Assembly: GCA_019009955.1 (NCBI GenBank)
Contig: CM032228.1
Span: forward strand, 104,305,501-104,369,500
Origin: Riptortus pedestris
Taxonomy: Eukaryota > Arthropoda > Insecta > Hemiptera > Alydidae
Length of the DNA stretch: 64,000 nucleotides
Direction: 5' to 3'
Translations under genes and position numbers: made by a program
The notes under the pieces: model-generated
Databases searched by the model: none
What the model saw: the letters and a program-made list of their open reading frames with translations, nothing else
Told to the model about the DNA's origin: nothing
Shown here: positions 9,728-22,608 of the stretch, piece after piece
Layout of the letters: each line of letters opens with the position of its first letter
How positions within the stretch are numbered: position 1 is the stretch's first letter

Positions 9728-11034
9728 AGCAAATACTTTTTTAAACAACCCACATTTACAGACTTACTCATAAATACAAACAAATAGAAAACCCTTAATA
9801 TTAAGGAAGGAGAAATTTTAAAGAATATACATTTTAAATAACATAAATGTTCTATTATATAGGAATAATGTTTTGTTGGGTTAATTTTTTTGTTATTTTT
9901 CTATAATTGTGTTTTATTTTACAGACTTAAATTCTGATATGAAAATAATTCATTTCAGTATTATAGTGCTTATAAGATTTTTTAAAATTCTAGTAAAAAT
10001 TCATAACTGGTACTTAATTCCACAATAGATAGTATAAGTAGACTGAGCAAATAATAATTGTAAGTGCACGAATTGGAATAAATGATTCCGTCAACATTGA
10101 GCAGTTTCAATCAATGGAGTTGTATTCCCAACTTCGTAGTCAGTGTATATTTTGGGATCCATTGATGTTAGTGTTGATTCCCATTATATAAGTAATTGCA
10201 TACTCACACATTCTCAAGTTCATTTACATAACAAAGTAAATTTGTGAGTTTTGCAGTAAATGTTGATGTCCCTAGAGGGGTAATTTGAAACGTATACCCT
10301 AGGCTATTCAAACCACAGAAAGCAACCATTAGTGTTAATATTACGCTTAGCCACCTGATTTTCCACTCTCAGCTGCCCATTAGATCTAATGAGGCACAAA
10401 GATGAATAGTCCCCAAGATCGAAAGTAGTTAAATCAGTACTATATTAGCATTAGAAAAATGTCAAATTAATTAATGAATTATACTGGAGTATACACCATA
10501 AAAGAGGAGGTAAATGTTTTTTATACAATATATAAAACAAGCAAAATGAGGTGTCTCGTTGAAATCATATTTTTTTTATTCCTAATTGTCCAAAAAATTA
10601 TTAATTGCAAATAAATATTTTTTGGTAAGGTAGCATCTTAATTTAAACTTTATTTTCTATATAGGTAATAATAAATTATTCAAATTGAAGCTGCGAGTAC
10701 CTTTGTAGATACCGATTTATGAAATATGTAAAGGTTAATCCCATAAAACTGTACACGGCTCACAGTAAAAACGTTTTATGCACTTAAGCGGTTGTGCTGG
10801 TTTGGAGGGTATAAGGACTACAATTCCGTACCAAATGATACAGTTTCAAATTCACACACACTAAAGTAAACGGCACAATTTTGACTGTGAGGTCCCTGAC
10901 TTTTATTCGTAGCTTCGCCAACCAAGCATCATTTTAAGCCAAACTATTTCCTACTTTTATAAAGAAGTAGATCATTGGTCTCTGATGACAACACAGTGCT
11001 CCTTGGAATTTGGGCCAAATATTTTCATTATATA
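9728..11034. other. AT-rich DNA, nothing recognised
   Basis: No open frame of note and no match to the window's repeat families. Confidence 0.5.
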
Positions 11035-11139
11035 TGTATGTATATATAACTGGAACTTTTGATTATACATTGATTTTTTTCTCAACATTTTGTTTTGATA
11101 CTTTTCATGAAGCTATATCAACAATTTTTGGCTTTGATA
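11035..11139 (+). mobile_element. Family B Helitron, 5' fragment
   Basis: Diverged match to the family B 5' end (ATATAACTGGAACTTTTGA, ACATTGATTTTTTTCTC, ATCAACAATTTTTGG), the last also shared with the fragment at 54655. Confidence 0.55.
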
Positions 11140-11276
11140 TCTGCTTGTTTGTTATCCTCAAGGGAAACCAGATTTTGAGGTTGTATCCATGAGGCGATTT
11201 CGGAGATTTGCCTCAAATGACCATCGATCCTACTACCTAGGAGATGTCGAAAATAAGGTCCGTTCAAAATTACTAC

Positions 11277-11325
<49 letters not shown>

Positions 11326-12102
11326 GTGTGTGTGTGTGTGTGTGTGTTGTTATAAGTTTTTTCCTAAATCGGTTTGTAAGCGTTTTATGTAAAACTACAG
11401 ATCAAATTAGTGACCGGCTGAAATCTGACTAGAGGATGGGGGTTTAGAGAGGGTAGTTTCGAAAATTTGAAATATCTCCCTTATAATTCGTCGGATCAAA
11501 ATATCATATCCAACCAATCTTATTGTAAATTTAATTGTCTTTAATATTGTTGCAGACGTATTTCCTCTATCATGAATATTGACCGAGATATTTTCAGTTT
11601 TCAGCATTCAGAAACCTCCACTCCTACTCATATCATTTTAACAATAGAATGTTAAATAATGAATCACTTTTTTCAAAACGTAACTACCAAATATTGATGT
11701 CATTGAACTTTTATTTTATGAAGTTATTACAATGCGTTGTGTGCTGGCGTAAATAATATGACTCATGATCTTAAAATGTTTATTTGATTTATACCATAAT
11801 CGATATTTAACTGTTTCATTTAACATTCAAGATCATATTAGTTAATGCTTGAATACGGTCGAAGAATAATGGGGAAGGGTTAAAGAGTGAATTCGAAAAT
11901 TCATAATGTCTACATTATTATAAGTCTTATCGAAAAATGTTATAGAACAAATCTTGTTAAAGTATTAATGCTCTACAATTGCCTACTCATTTGATTTTTA
12001 CTATGAAATATAAAATATATAGTGATGAGGTCAATAGTGTGCCTTACCAGCACGTGGGAAATCTGCTTAGATTACTCAGCCCCAGCATGACGGCATTTTT
12101 TT
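11140..12102 (+). mobile_element. Family A, long form
   Basis: Degraded 5' terminus (CTCAAGGGAAACCAG), TA tract 11281-11322 followed by (TG)n to 11347, two modules, then CACGTGGGAAATCTGCTTAG, a weakened stem-loop and CATGACGGCATTTTTTT. The core hairpin next to the TA tract is lost. Confidence 0.8.
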
Positions 12103-13077
12103 AGGAACGAAAAGGAATGGGGTTTCTAATGGACACCCTTAAATATTAAGTGTACTATTTCATTTCCTATTCGTTTTTCGCCAAAAATGCACGTAACAAA
12201 CCTTGCGTACTTTGTTATTGTACATACATTTATGTTGTGTAACGTATGTAAAACAAGCAATAGTATAGAAATGTTGTTATAGTCTACAATTCTTTTGCAT
12301 GTATGAATTTATTAAAATGATACCTCACCTTGATAGATTATCACACTTTCATTGAACTTCCAAGATCTATGTGTATCTATCGAACAGAAAAGTATATTGC
12401 ACCCTCCCTCTCCCAAACCTTAATAATCAGAAATATCATTTTCCTTGATTTAATATTCCATTTAATTAAAACACGAAAATAAATCGGGTTTTTAGAACTT
12501 GAGGGTAATGTAATCAGAATAGTTAACATTATTAAACGTAAACAGAACTGAGATCTTAAACAAGTTGTTGGTTAGTTTGCTATACTGGGTGTTGGGAAGG
12601 GGCGACCCCCACTCTTATATATACTCATACATACATTTGGAATTTTAGGCTTGATTTCCCTGTTATTGTACCCACTAAGTACAAGTATTAGGGACAGGAG
12701 GACAGGGTATTACAAGGAGGTATAAGTATTAGATTACTGGTATAACGCGCCAGTTTACTGAAATAATTTTCGCTGCGTTATATTTGTTTATTATTATTTA
12801 CGTCCACGTGAGTGTCATTCACACCAGATGAAGATATAAAGTCAAATGTGTGAGTGTTTGTGTTCACGTGTGCTACACTAATATTCTATATAAATACTAT
12901 GTATAGATTATACCTGATTGTTTGAGGTGAACACCTATCAAGGAACCACCTAAAAAGAAAGAAAAATTATTGAAAATTAAAGAAGAATATATTAAAACGA
13001 TTACTTTTCTCATTAGAGCTAACAATTAAAATTGTTTGACTACTGAATAGCATATCTTACACCAATTTCAAGGATGA
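12103..13077. other. No gene; short repeat pieces
   Basis: 12300-12366 is the inverted counterpart of 2255-2330. 12782-12808 resembles a reversed SINE 3' tail (TTATTATTTACGTCCAC). Otherwise unassigned. Confidence 0.5.
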
Positions 13078-13203
13078 TATTAGCAGATTTCCCTTAAGGG
13101 AAATCAGCTATTGAGGTTGTACTCATGACGGAATTTTCGAAATTTTACTTCAAATGTCCATCGATCCTACCTAGTAGATGAGGAAAATGAAGTCCGTTCA
13201 AAA

Positions 13204-13261
<58 letters not shown>

Positions 13262-13707
13262 CTGTTACCGCTCTAGCGGTCGCAATTCTTGTTTGATCGT
13301 TACCAAACTCGATATTTAGTCGTTTTATGTAAAAAGAAAGATCAAGTTCGTTAACGGCTGAAATCGGACCGGTGGGAGGGGGGGGGGTTTAGAGGGGAGG
13401 ATTTTCGAAATTTCGAATAATCTCCGTTACTATACGTAACGTCTGTAGATTGATTGTACAGAATCAATCTTATTGCAAATTAAATTTACTATAAATATTG
13501 TTATATACATTTATTCTCTATGTTGAATATTAACCGAGATATTTGCATTTTTATTAAATCTGGGCGACTAACGGACATGTGACTTTCCCGCCAAAAGCTA
13601 GTTCGGCCGTTTCCTTAACTACTCGGCTCTCGTGAAATTTCTCTATTGTAAAACATCACGTGGGAAATCTGCTTAGTTTACGCGGCCTCTGCGTGACGGA
13701 CTTTTTT
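13078..13707 (+). mobile_element. Family A, short form, best-preserved plus-strand copy
   Basis: TTAGCAGATTTCCC plus the full palindrome to GGGAAATCAGC; TCCATCGATCCTACC; TA tract 13206-13258; TTGTCTGTTACCGCTCTAGC with hairpin arms CCGCT/AGCGG; one module with a long G run near 13375-13388; AACCGAGATATTTGC; 3' subterminal repeat GGGAAATCTGCTTAG; stem-loop (CGCGG-CCT-CTGCG here); TGACGGACTTTTTT. About 630 bp. A useful reference copy. Confidence 0.92.
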
Positions 13708-14212
13708 AATGTATTTCTATAAACTGTACTTGGCATGTTTAATAAATTGAAACTTTGGATATTCAGAACGTGATTGCATATTGCGTGGTGAAAGAGAGAT
13801 GGATGCACAGGTTGGTCTTCAGGACGACTGATATCAAAGGGTTCGCTAGAGGTTTATGCTGGTGTCCAAGACGCTACTTCGGTGTATAATTCCTAGGTCA
13901 ATATTGTATTGCACGGAATTGAATTGGAGGAACTAGATATCTATTATTTAATGATGGAAATTATTTTATATATTTTTTACTGCCCCTCATCAGAGGTAGG
14001 CGAGGGAGAGATTCAAACTATAATCATCAATTTACTCAATCCTGGGACTACACACTATTTATACATTTGCAAAAAATCCTTAAATATATGAAGATTTTTT
14101 CATAAGCCTAATAGAATATAATAAAGTGAACTTATTGTGATTAATGAAAATTATATTTTGACATAATTTATTATAAGTAATGTTTCAGTGAACTCAATAT
14201 TTAATTATTCAG
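13708..14212. other. No gene recognised
   Basis: AT-rich. A 60-codon frame at 13909-14091 has no recognisable features. Confidence 0.5.
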
Positions 14213-14430
14213 GTTAGCCATGCCTGTTAAGGCCTTGGTCTTAGACTCACTTGGTAAACCTAGAGTCGTGAGTTCGGTTCTCACCTTGGCAAAGGGTGAT
14301 AACCTTTAGGTAACCCGTCCCAATTAGACTTTTTTTAGTTACAAATGTCTACTTTTTGTTACTACGGTTAATTGGGAACTAGGCTTTAGTAGCACAAAAT
14401 GAACGTTTATAAAGACAAACATATAATAAC
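14213..14430 (+). repeat. tRNA-derived SINE, diverged
   Basis: CAGGTTAGCCATGCCTGTTA begins the head. The B-box region reads GTGAGTTCGGTTCTCACC. The body is shortened (GGTAACCCGTCCCAATTAG) and followed by a degraded tail. Confidence 0.75.
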
Positions 14431-14702
14431 AAGCTCAATAATTTGAGGTTTCAACGTTCCGGATGTAATATTTCTCATACTTCTGCTAAAGATAACTCCT
14501 TGGGCAGTCATTGATTATTGATCGTTGATGCTAATATCAAAGGAAACATTATATGTGTAGACACTGAGCAAATCCGATTTTCAATTTTGAATTTTAAAAA
14601 CCTCTTTCTTAGTTAGCAACGAAAGACCAAGTGGTACCAATTTCAAGAAGCTTGGTCCAGATTTTTTAATAGTTTCATATTACTCGCCTTGGTGTGCCCC
14701 CC

Positions 14703-15410
<708 letters not shown>

Positions 15411-15849
15411 GAAAATCCGACACGTAGGGGCTGCGTAAGCTAAGCAGATTTCCCAAGTGTAGTTTTACAATAGAGAAATTTCACGAGAGCCGAAGAGTAA
15501 AGAAAAAAGCCGCCCTAGCTTTTGGCGGGAAACTCACTCTCATCCGTTATCCGCCGCGATTTTATAAAATTGCAAATATCTCGGTTAATATGCAAGATAG
15601 AGAATAAATGTATATGACAATATTTATAGTAAATTTAATTTGCAATAAGAGTTATTCTATACAACTTTTCGATCCGACGAATAGTAACGGAAATATTTCA
15701 AATTTTAGACAATCCTTCGCTCTAAACCCCCCCTCCCACTGGTCCGATTTCAGCCATTAACGAACTTGATCTTTCTTTTTACATAAAACGACTAAATATC
15801 GAGTTTGGTAACGATCAAACAAAAATTGCGACCGCTAGAGCGGTAACAG

Positions 15850-15931
<82 letters not shown>

Positions 15932-16040
15932 TTTTGAACGAACCTCATTTTCGTCATCTACTAGGTAGGATCGATAGACATTTGAAGAAAAAAGTCGAAA
16001 ATTCCGTCAGTAAAACCTCAATAGCAGATTTCCCTTAAGG
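15411..16040 (-). mobile_element. Family A, short form, long TA core
   Basis: Begins GAAAATCCGACACGTAGGGG, one module, GCTAGAGCGGTAACAGAC, TA tract 15856-15927, then the 5' half, which stops abruptly inside the terminal palindrome (TTTCCCTTAAGG). Confidence 0.88.
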
Positions 16041-16720
16041 CCGATGAATAGAAGGAGGGGGGGAGGTTACTGAAGGCAGAAAAAAAGAGTATGAATAACT
16101 CGCTTAATACTTGATTTACAAAAAATGTATAGAACTACTATTATTGAACATTGATAGTTTAACAAAATTGGTCCTATATAATTTAGCGTAACAATTGTAT
16201 AGCAGCAATAGTTTAACAAGATTGGTTCTATAACATTTTTTGATAAGACTTATAATAACGGATATATTTTGAATTTTGGAATCCCTCCCACCTCCAAACC
16301 CCCACTATTCCAGTTCCGAGTTCCGTGAATAATAATTATGATCTATAGTGTTGACTGAAACGGTAAAATATCAAGTATTGTATAGATCAGATAAACAACG
16401 AAAAATCTTAATTTATGACGTCATCGCATAACGTATTTGCATGTATCTAACAAAGTAAAAGTTCAATGAAAACTGTATTTAGTATTGAACCTTGGAATGA
16501 TGTTTATGATATACCATTCATATGACTTGAGCAGGAGTGGGGATTTACTGATAGCCCAAAACTAAAAATGCAAATATTTCGATTAATATTGAGTATCCAG
16601 AAAATATGTACATGCCATTTAGAGAACATTAAAAGATAGAAAATAAGATGATTCTATGTAATGATCCGATGCATATTAACGGAGATATTTTGAATTTTCG
16701 AAATTCTCCCTCTAAACCCC

Positions 16721-16782
<62 letters not shown>

Positions 16783-16795
16783 CATATATATATAT

Positions 16796-16838
<43 letters not shown>

Positions 16839-16850
16839 CATATATATATA
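16041..16850 (-). mobile_element. Family A, long form, both ends missing, with TA/TACA tract
   Basis: Long-form second module (TATGACGTCATCGCATAACG) followed by a first module ending CTCTAAACCCCCATAC, then a TA tract with TACATACA interruptions (16730-16850). The subterminal repeats are absent. A Helitron starts immediately after the tract. Confidence 0.75.
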
Positions 16851-18465
16851 CTAGCTAAGGTACCCGGCTTCGCTTGGGAAACCATTAGAGGCTGAATATT
16901 GAGGGTATTTTTATAGCAAGGCTTCAATGTTTACAATTGTACAATACTTCCCGTCTGGGCGTATTATTTTCCCATAAGGGACAGGTAATTGAAGGGACTT
17001 GTAGAATAGAAATTTTAATTAAAAAGAGTAAATGACACCGTGAATAATCAAATCATAATCACTGATGGTATTTATTATAGTTAAAAAATATCTATAATGC
17101 ACATATGTTCGGTCAAACCCACTCGGAGCACGCATATGTAGTTTAGAAATAGTCAGTTGTAAGTAGAAACAAATTCCAATAGTGCCACCATTTAACAGGA
17201 AATAAGTTAACGCAATTAACTGTATTAGCCTCCATGCAACTTCCATTTCCGCTTGAGGGTTACCAAGCAGAGATTTATAACCTCACTAATCCGAATTATA
17301 CATAGAACTACCATATAAGTCTAAAAAATCATAACATTATTACGCCTAAATAAAATAGACATTAATTTGTACTAATACGATTGGTTACTCCCGCTATAGT
17401 TTTAGCGTATAACCTTCTGTAATGTGCATGAGGTAATAGGCTTTTGCACCCATAAAAATGGTCAACTTCTGCTATAGGTTTTAGCGTATATCTCGTTTAT
17501 ACTTTGTTATACGACAAAAGTGTGTATAATAAAAGTTACTTTAAATAACACACTGAACAACTTTCGTTACTCGCATCTGTTGAAAAACCAGTGGGAAACA
17601 GAATACGGGTATCGCAAATTTTCATTTCAGGTCTCCTTTATAGCCCCCACTCCCGTTTGGACTTAAAAAATTTAATATAGCTTATAATCATGGAAGAATT
17701 AATGCTAATTCACATACCGAGTTTTGTTGAGTTTGGTTCAATCGTTAGTGCTCAACAAAATTGTTGGCTCCCACTTTAGTTTTTAGTATATATCTCGTTT
17801 ATACTTTGTTATACGACAAAAGTGAATATAACAAAAGTTACTCCAAATACACAAAGTTACCAACTTTTATCAAGTGGATATTTGCCAAAAACCAATAGGA
17901 AACGAAATATCGGCATTTTTAATTTCAGTCCTCCCTTACCCCCTGCTCGTCTCTCGAAATATTGGTACGTCTTATTATCATGGAAGAGTTAGTGCTAATT
18001 CACATACCGAGTTCTGTTTAGTTCGGTTGAGTTTTTGTGCCAAATAAAATTGTTGACTCCCGCTATAGTGTTTTGCGTATAACTCATTTATAAATAGGTA
18101 TACGACAAAAGTTTATATAACAAACGTTACTCTAAATAACAAAATAAACAACTTTTGTAATGTGCCTATTTGCAGAAAAACCAATAGGAAACAAAATATC
18201 GCTATTTTTAATTTCAGGCCTCCGTTATAACCCCCACTCCTGTTCGTCTCAGAGAATATTAATATAGCCTAAAGTCTAAGTTGGACTAGTAGTAATATAA
18301 ATGCCAAGTTTCATAAAATTCGGTTAAGCTGTTTATGCGTGAAGAGGTAACAAACAAACAAACAGACACGAAAGAAACAAAATGCAGTTATGGTGTCTAT
18401 GACATGTGAAACGAGAAGTTATCGTGAAATTTCGCGAAAAAAATCAATGTACAGACAGAGGTTAC

Positions 18466-18475
<10 letters not shown>
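16851..18475 (-). mobile_element. Family B Helitron, about 1.6 kb, non-autonomous
   Basis: Read on the minus strand, its 3' terminus is CCCAAGCGAAGCCGGG (16863-16878), 8 nt, then CTAG (16851-16854) followed by T: the canonical Helitron end of hairpin, short spacer, CTRR and T. The interior has about three tandem modules of 280-300 bp, recognisable from GTTATACGACAAAAGTG-like lines near 17510, 17812 and 18093. The 5' region ends at TGTAACCTCTGTCTGTACAT against a TA tract (18474-18526). No Rep/helicase coding. The exact 5' terminus is unresolved because no ATC boundary is evident. Confidence 0.82.
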
Positions 18476-18533
<58 letters not shown>

Positions 18534-18656
18534 TTCATAAATTCTGAAAATTATTACTTTTTGTTCCTTTATTCTTTTTGTTTTTATTCTGGAAAATACT
18601 TTATTTCCATTTAAAATAAAAATATAAACCGAATAGGATTGAATATATAGCATTTG

Positions 18657-19553
18657 TTTTAGCAATTTCCCTTAAGGAAAATCAGCTATTCAGATCGTAC
18701 TCATGACGGGATTTTCGAAAAATTTTTCTTCAAATGTCCATCGATCCTATCTAGAAGACGACGAAAATGAGGTCCGTTCAAATATATATAAATATATATA
18801 TCTATATATATCTATCTATCTATATATATATATATATATATATATATCTATATATATATCTATATATATATATATATATATTTGTCTGTTAACGCTCTAG
18901 CGGTCGCAATTTTTGTTTTATCGTTACGAAACTCGATATTTAACCGTTTTATGTAAAAAGACAGATCAAGTTCGTTAATGGCTGAAATCGGACCAGAGGG
19001 AGGGGGGGTTTAGAGGGGGGGATTTTCGAAAATTCAAAATATCTCCGTTATTATGCATCGGATCGAAAAATTGTATAGAATCAATCTTATTGCAAATTAA
19101 ATTTACTATAAATATTGTTATATACATTTATTCTCTATCTTTAATATTAACCGAGATATTTGCATTTTTATGAAGTCTGAGGTGGGGTATAGTTCGGATT
19201 ATGTCGGCCATCTTCGTCATTTCTCGGCTCAGGCGGAGCTTCTTCTAACCTGGCGTTTTTAATCTTACCTTACCTTCCTTACTTTGTGTGATTTATGCAA
19301 ATACGTTCTGTTCATCCGCCACCCCCCCCCCCTTCTTTTAGTTCTTGGACTACTGAAATTTGAGTTATTAAAATATAAATTATTCTTACAATTCAGAAGC
19401 CGTTTCAGTTGGGTATTTATTTTAATTAACTGAAAGATTTCTCTATATCTAATCACGGTGGTATTGTGTTACCAGTATGCAGATTTCTCTATTGTAAAAC
19501 TTCACAGGGGAAATCTGCTTAGTTTACGCAGCCCCTGCGTGACGGACTTTTTT
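18657..19553 (+). mobile_element. Family A with an extra block before the 3' end
   Basis: TTTTAGCAATTTCCC..., TA/TCTA tract 18781-18881, TTGTCTGTTAACGCTCTAGC, one module, then a variable block (about 19180-19480) different from other copies, then GGGGAAATCTGCTTAG, the stem-loop CGCAGCCCCTGCG and TGACGGACTTTTTT. Confidence 0.88.
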
Positions 19554-20287
19554 GACTTCAACGTAATTCTTCACTCTTGTATGGAAATTGGGTCTCTGTA
19601 TAGCCTATTTTGTATCATTCTAAGTTGAAAGAAATCATCGAAAAAAATAATTAAAACTCATCTAAATCGTTTTCGCATGAGTTTAACGTGTTATAATGAA
19701 CTGGTATAAAGGAAAATGAAGGCTAGATAGATTTTTTCATAAGCCAAAGTAAAGAAAAAAAATTAAAGAGGAGTGAAACCATTCGGTTGTTTATATATTT
19801 TTAAATTAACTGATGGACATTTTTAATTTTCTATGAGTTATTCTGCGAGCCAATTATTTATTTATTATTACGTTTTACAGCCAAAACAAGAAATTTATTT
19901 CGTTAAGCCATAAGTATAAAACCAAGATGGCTCATATTTTGCGAGTATACTTAAGCTTTGCTTGAATCTCTTGTATAAGCATGATATTGGGACTGCTGGA
20001 CCCATGGAAATTCTTTCCTGCCATACATTCCACTTGCTCTACTGTGTGCTAGGTCCAAGGTGGGTCTCAAATCCAGGAATTCAATATATGCATTCTTCCC
20101 TTCACCCATTCTCTTGAATTTTTCTAAGGATTTCCTTTGGTTCTTGTTCTGGCATTTAATACAGACCGCTGTTTCTGCGTGATATATTAAATGTTTTTTG
20201 TTCTTCCTTTTCATTTCTAAACTACATTCAAATCATTTGTTTTATTTTCTCCGTTAATATTATTGTTTTTTTTAATACTCATGTTAA
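19554..20287. other. No gene recognised; one 87-codon minus frame
   Basis: An open frame on the minus strand at 19951-20214 encodes a Lys/Arg-rich peptide including ETAVCIKCQNKNQ. No family recognised; it could be chance or a transposon remnant. Confidence 0.35.
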
Positions 20288-20622
20288 TAAAAAATCCCGG
20301 GACTGCGTAAACTAAGCAGATTCCCACGTGAATGAAGAATGACACACTGGTCATCTCACCTAAAATTTATGATGATCATAACATTTTTAGTGACTCAAAT
20401 ATAGTACCCTATAGATCGGATCAAATAAACATTTTCGTGTTAGGAACGTAAAATCCTAATGGATGACGTCATCTCACGTTTATTTGCATTTAACGCACAT
20501 AATAAACGTTTGTTATAAACAATATTTAGTAATTAACCTTAGAATAATACGTTTACTGATATATTGGCATATTGTTAACGATCGATGACTAATATTTGGG
20601 GTTTATTAAAGACTGTAAGTTT
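20288..20622 (-). mobile_element. Family A, long form, 3' part only
   Basis: AAAAAATCCCGGGACTGCG, GTAAACTAAGCAGATTCCC, ATGACACACTGGTCATCTC and second-module sequence with GATGACGTCATCTC. It stops directly at the start of the next copy. Confidence 0.75.
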
Positions 20623-21208
20623 AAAACGTCCGTCACGCAGGGGCTGCGTAAACTAAGCAGATTGTGAAGTTTTACAATAGAGAAATTACAGAATAGAGAG
20701 TCAAACAGTTACAGGAACGGCCCGAACTAGCTCTTGAAACTCACGACTAGACCCGAAGTTAGCCGATCTCATCTCAGAAGCTGAAAACAGAAAAATTCAA
20801 ATATCTCGGTTAATATTCAAGATACAGAATACATGTATATAACATTATTTATAGTAAATTTAATTTGCAATAACATTGATTTTATATAATGTTTCGATCC
20901 GACGTATAGTAAGGGAGATATTTCGAATTTTCAAAAATCCTCCCCTTTAAACCCCCCCTCCCACTGGTCCGATTTCAGCCATTAACGAACTTGATCTTTA
21001 TTTTTGCATAAAACGTTTAAATATCGGGTTTGGTAATAATCAAGCAAAAATTGCGAGAGCGTTAACTGTTATATATATATAATTTTGAACGGAACTCATT
21101 TCCGTCATCTCCTTGGTAGGATCGATGGGCATTTAAAGAAATTTTTCGAAACTCGCGTCATGAGTACGACCTCAAAAGCTGATTTCCCTGTAGGGAAATC
21201 TGCTAAAA
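20623..21208 (-). mobile_element. Family A, short form, minimal TA core
   Basis: TTAAAACGTCCGTCACGCAG to CTGCTAAAA. The TA tract is only about 10 bp (near 21071), and the core hairpin is reduced to GCGAGAGCGTTAAC. One module, variable block near 20700. Confidence 0.88.
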
Positions 21209-21261
21209 GGAAAATATCTCGGCTAATATGTTCGAGAAAAAGTGACCTTATTAATAAAAAA

Positions 21262-21739
21262 AAAAAGTCCGTCACGCAGGGGCTGCGTAAACTAAGCAGA
21301 TTTCCCACGTGAAGTTTTACAATAGAGAAATCTGCCTAGTAATAACCTATTCTCACGAGGACGAATAGTTAGTGAAACTGCCACACTAGCGCTAGTGCGC
21401 TCGGCGAAAACTCCCGAACATAGCCGACCATACTCACAATACAAATCCAAATATCTCGGTTAATATTAAAGATACCGAATAAATGTATAGAACAATATTT
21501 ATAGTAAATTTAATTTGCAATAAGATTGGTTCTATACAATTTTTTGATCCGACGTATGGTAACGGAGATATTTCGAATTTTCGAAAATCCCCCCCTCTAA
21601 ACCCCCCTTCCCACTGGTCCGATTTCAGCCATTAACGAACTTGATCTTCCTTTTTACATAAAACGATTAAATTCCGAGTTCGGTAACGATCAAACAAAAA
21701 TTGCGACCGCTAGAGCGTTAACAGACAAATATATATATA

Positions 21740-21787
<48 letters not shown>

Positions 21788-21924
21788 TATATATATAATT
21801 TTGAACGGACCTCATTTTCGTCATCTCCTGGGTAGGATCGATGGACATTTGAAGAAATTTTTCGAAACTCGCGTCATGAGTACGACCTCAATAGCTGATT
21901 TCCCTTAAGGGAAATCTGCTAAAA
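21262..21924 (-). mobile_element. Family A, short form, full length
   Basis: AAAAAAGTCCGTCACGCAGG, stem-loop, AAGCAGATTTCCCACGTG, variable block, module, GCTAGAGCGTTAACAGAC, TA tract about 21727-21795, 5' half with TTTCCCTTAAGGGAAA and CTGCTAAAA. Second of two near-tandem copies. Confidence 0.92.
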
Positions 21925-22115
21925 TTGCAAACAAAAGTGGTTATATAAAAGTTTTTGATGTGACGTAATAACGGAGGTATTTGGGATTTTTGGTAACTCC
22001 ATCGCCCTTTCCTGTTCGATTTCAGCCGAACGAACAACTTTTTACAATTTACATGAAACGCTTATATATCCAGTTTGGTCACCATCAAACAAAAATTGCG
22101 ACCGGTGCCAGATAC

Positions 22116-22159
<44 letters not shown>

Positions 22160-22186
22160 TTATGTATGTGTGTGTGTATATTTATG

Positions 22187-22238
<52 letters not shown>

Positions 22239-22293
22239 TATATATACAAAGATAGACAAGACGAAAATCGCTATTTTCTTTAACGGAAATCTG
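21925..22293 (-). mobile_element. Family A, diverged, (TG)n(TA)n core
   Basis: Partial module (CGATTTCAGCCGAACGAACA, ATTGCGACCGGTGCCAG), then TG (about 22118-22157) and TA (22194-22233) tracts. A much shortened 5' half ends ACGGAAATCTGCTAAAA. Confidence 0.7.
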
Positions 22294-22608
22294 CTAAAAA
22301 GAGACATACATCAACATCCGCATTATGCTACAATGTCTAGCAGGGATGGGTTTTATACAACTTTTTCTTACCAGGGATGAATTAAGAATTTCACTTAATG
22401 ATTTATTCAGAAAATAAATTCCTATAATCTCGGTGTAGAGGTCAGACAAATCTTAATCGAAGCAATCCGAATTCGATTTCATTTAGAACCCATTGTATGT
22501 GGAATAATAACTTTGTTCGAAAATCGTTATGAGCTTATAATAATTCAAGACCTATCTCTAGATTATGACATTTCCGAGCGAAAAAATACAGGTGTAAACG
22601 TTTACCTC

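Noticed and set aside
13078..13707. Family A as an ordinary TIR-type MITE
   Set aside because: The inverted repeat is terminal at only one end; the other end has a stem-loop and about 10 extra bases outside it, and the SINE insertion shows no TIR-type duplication.
16629..16927. CRISPR-like or satellite array
   Set aside because: Only TA/TACA microsatellite; no spacer-repeat alternation, and the window is eukaryotic.
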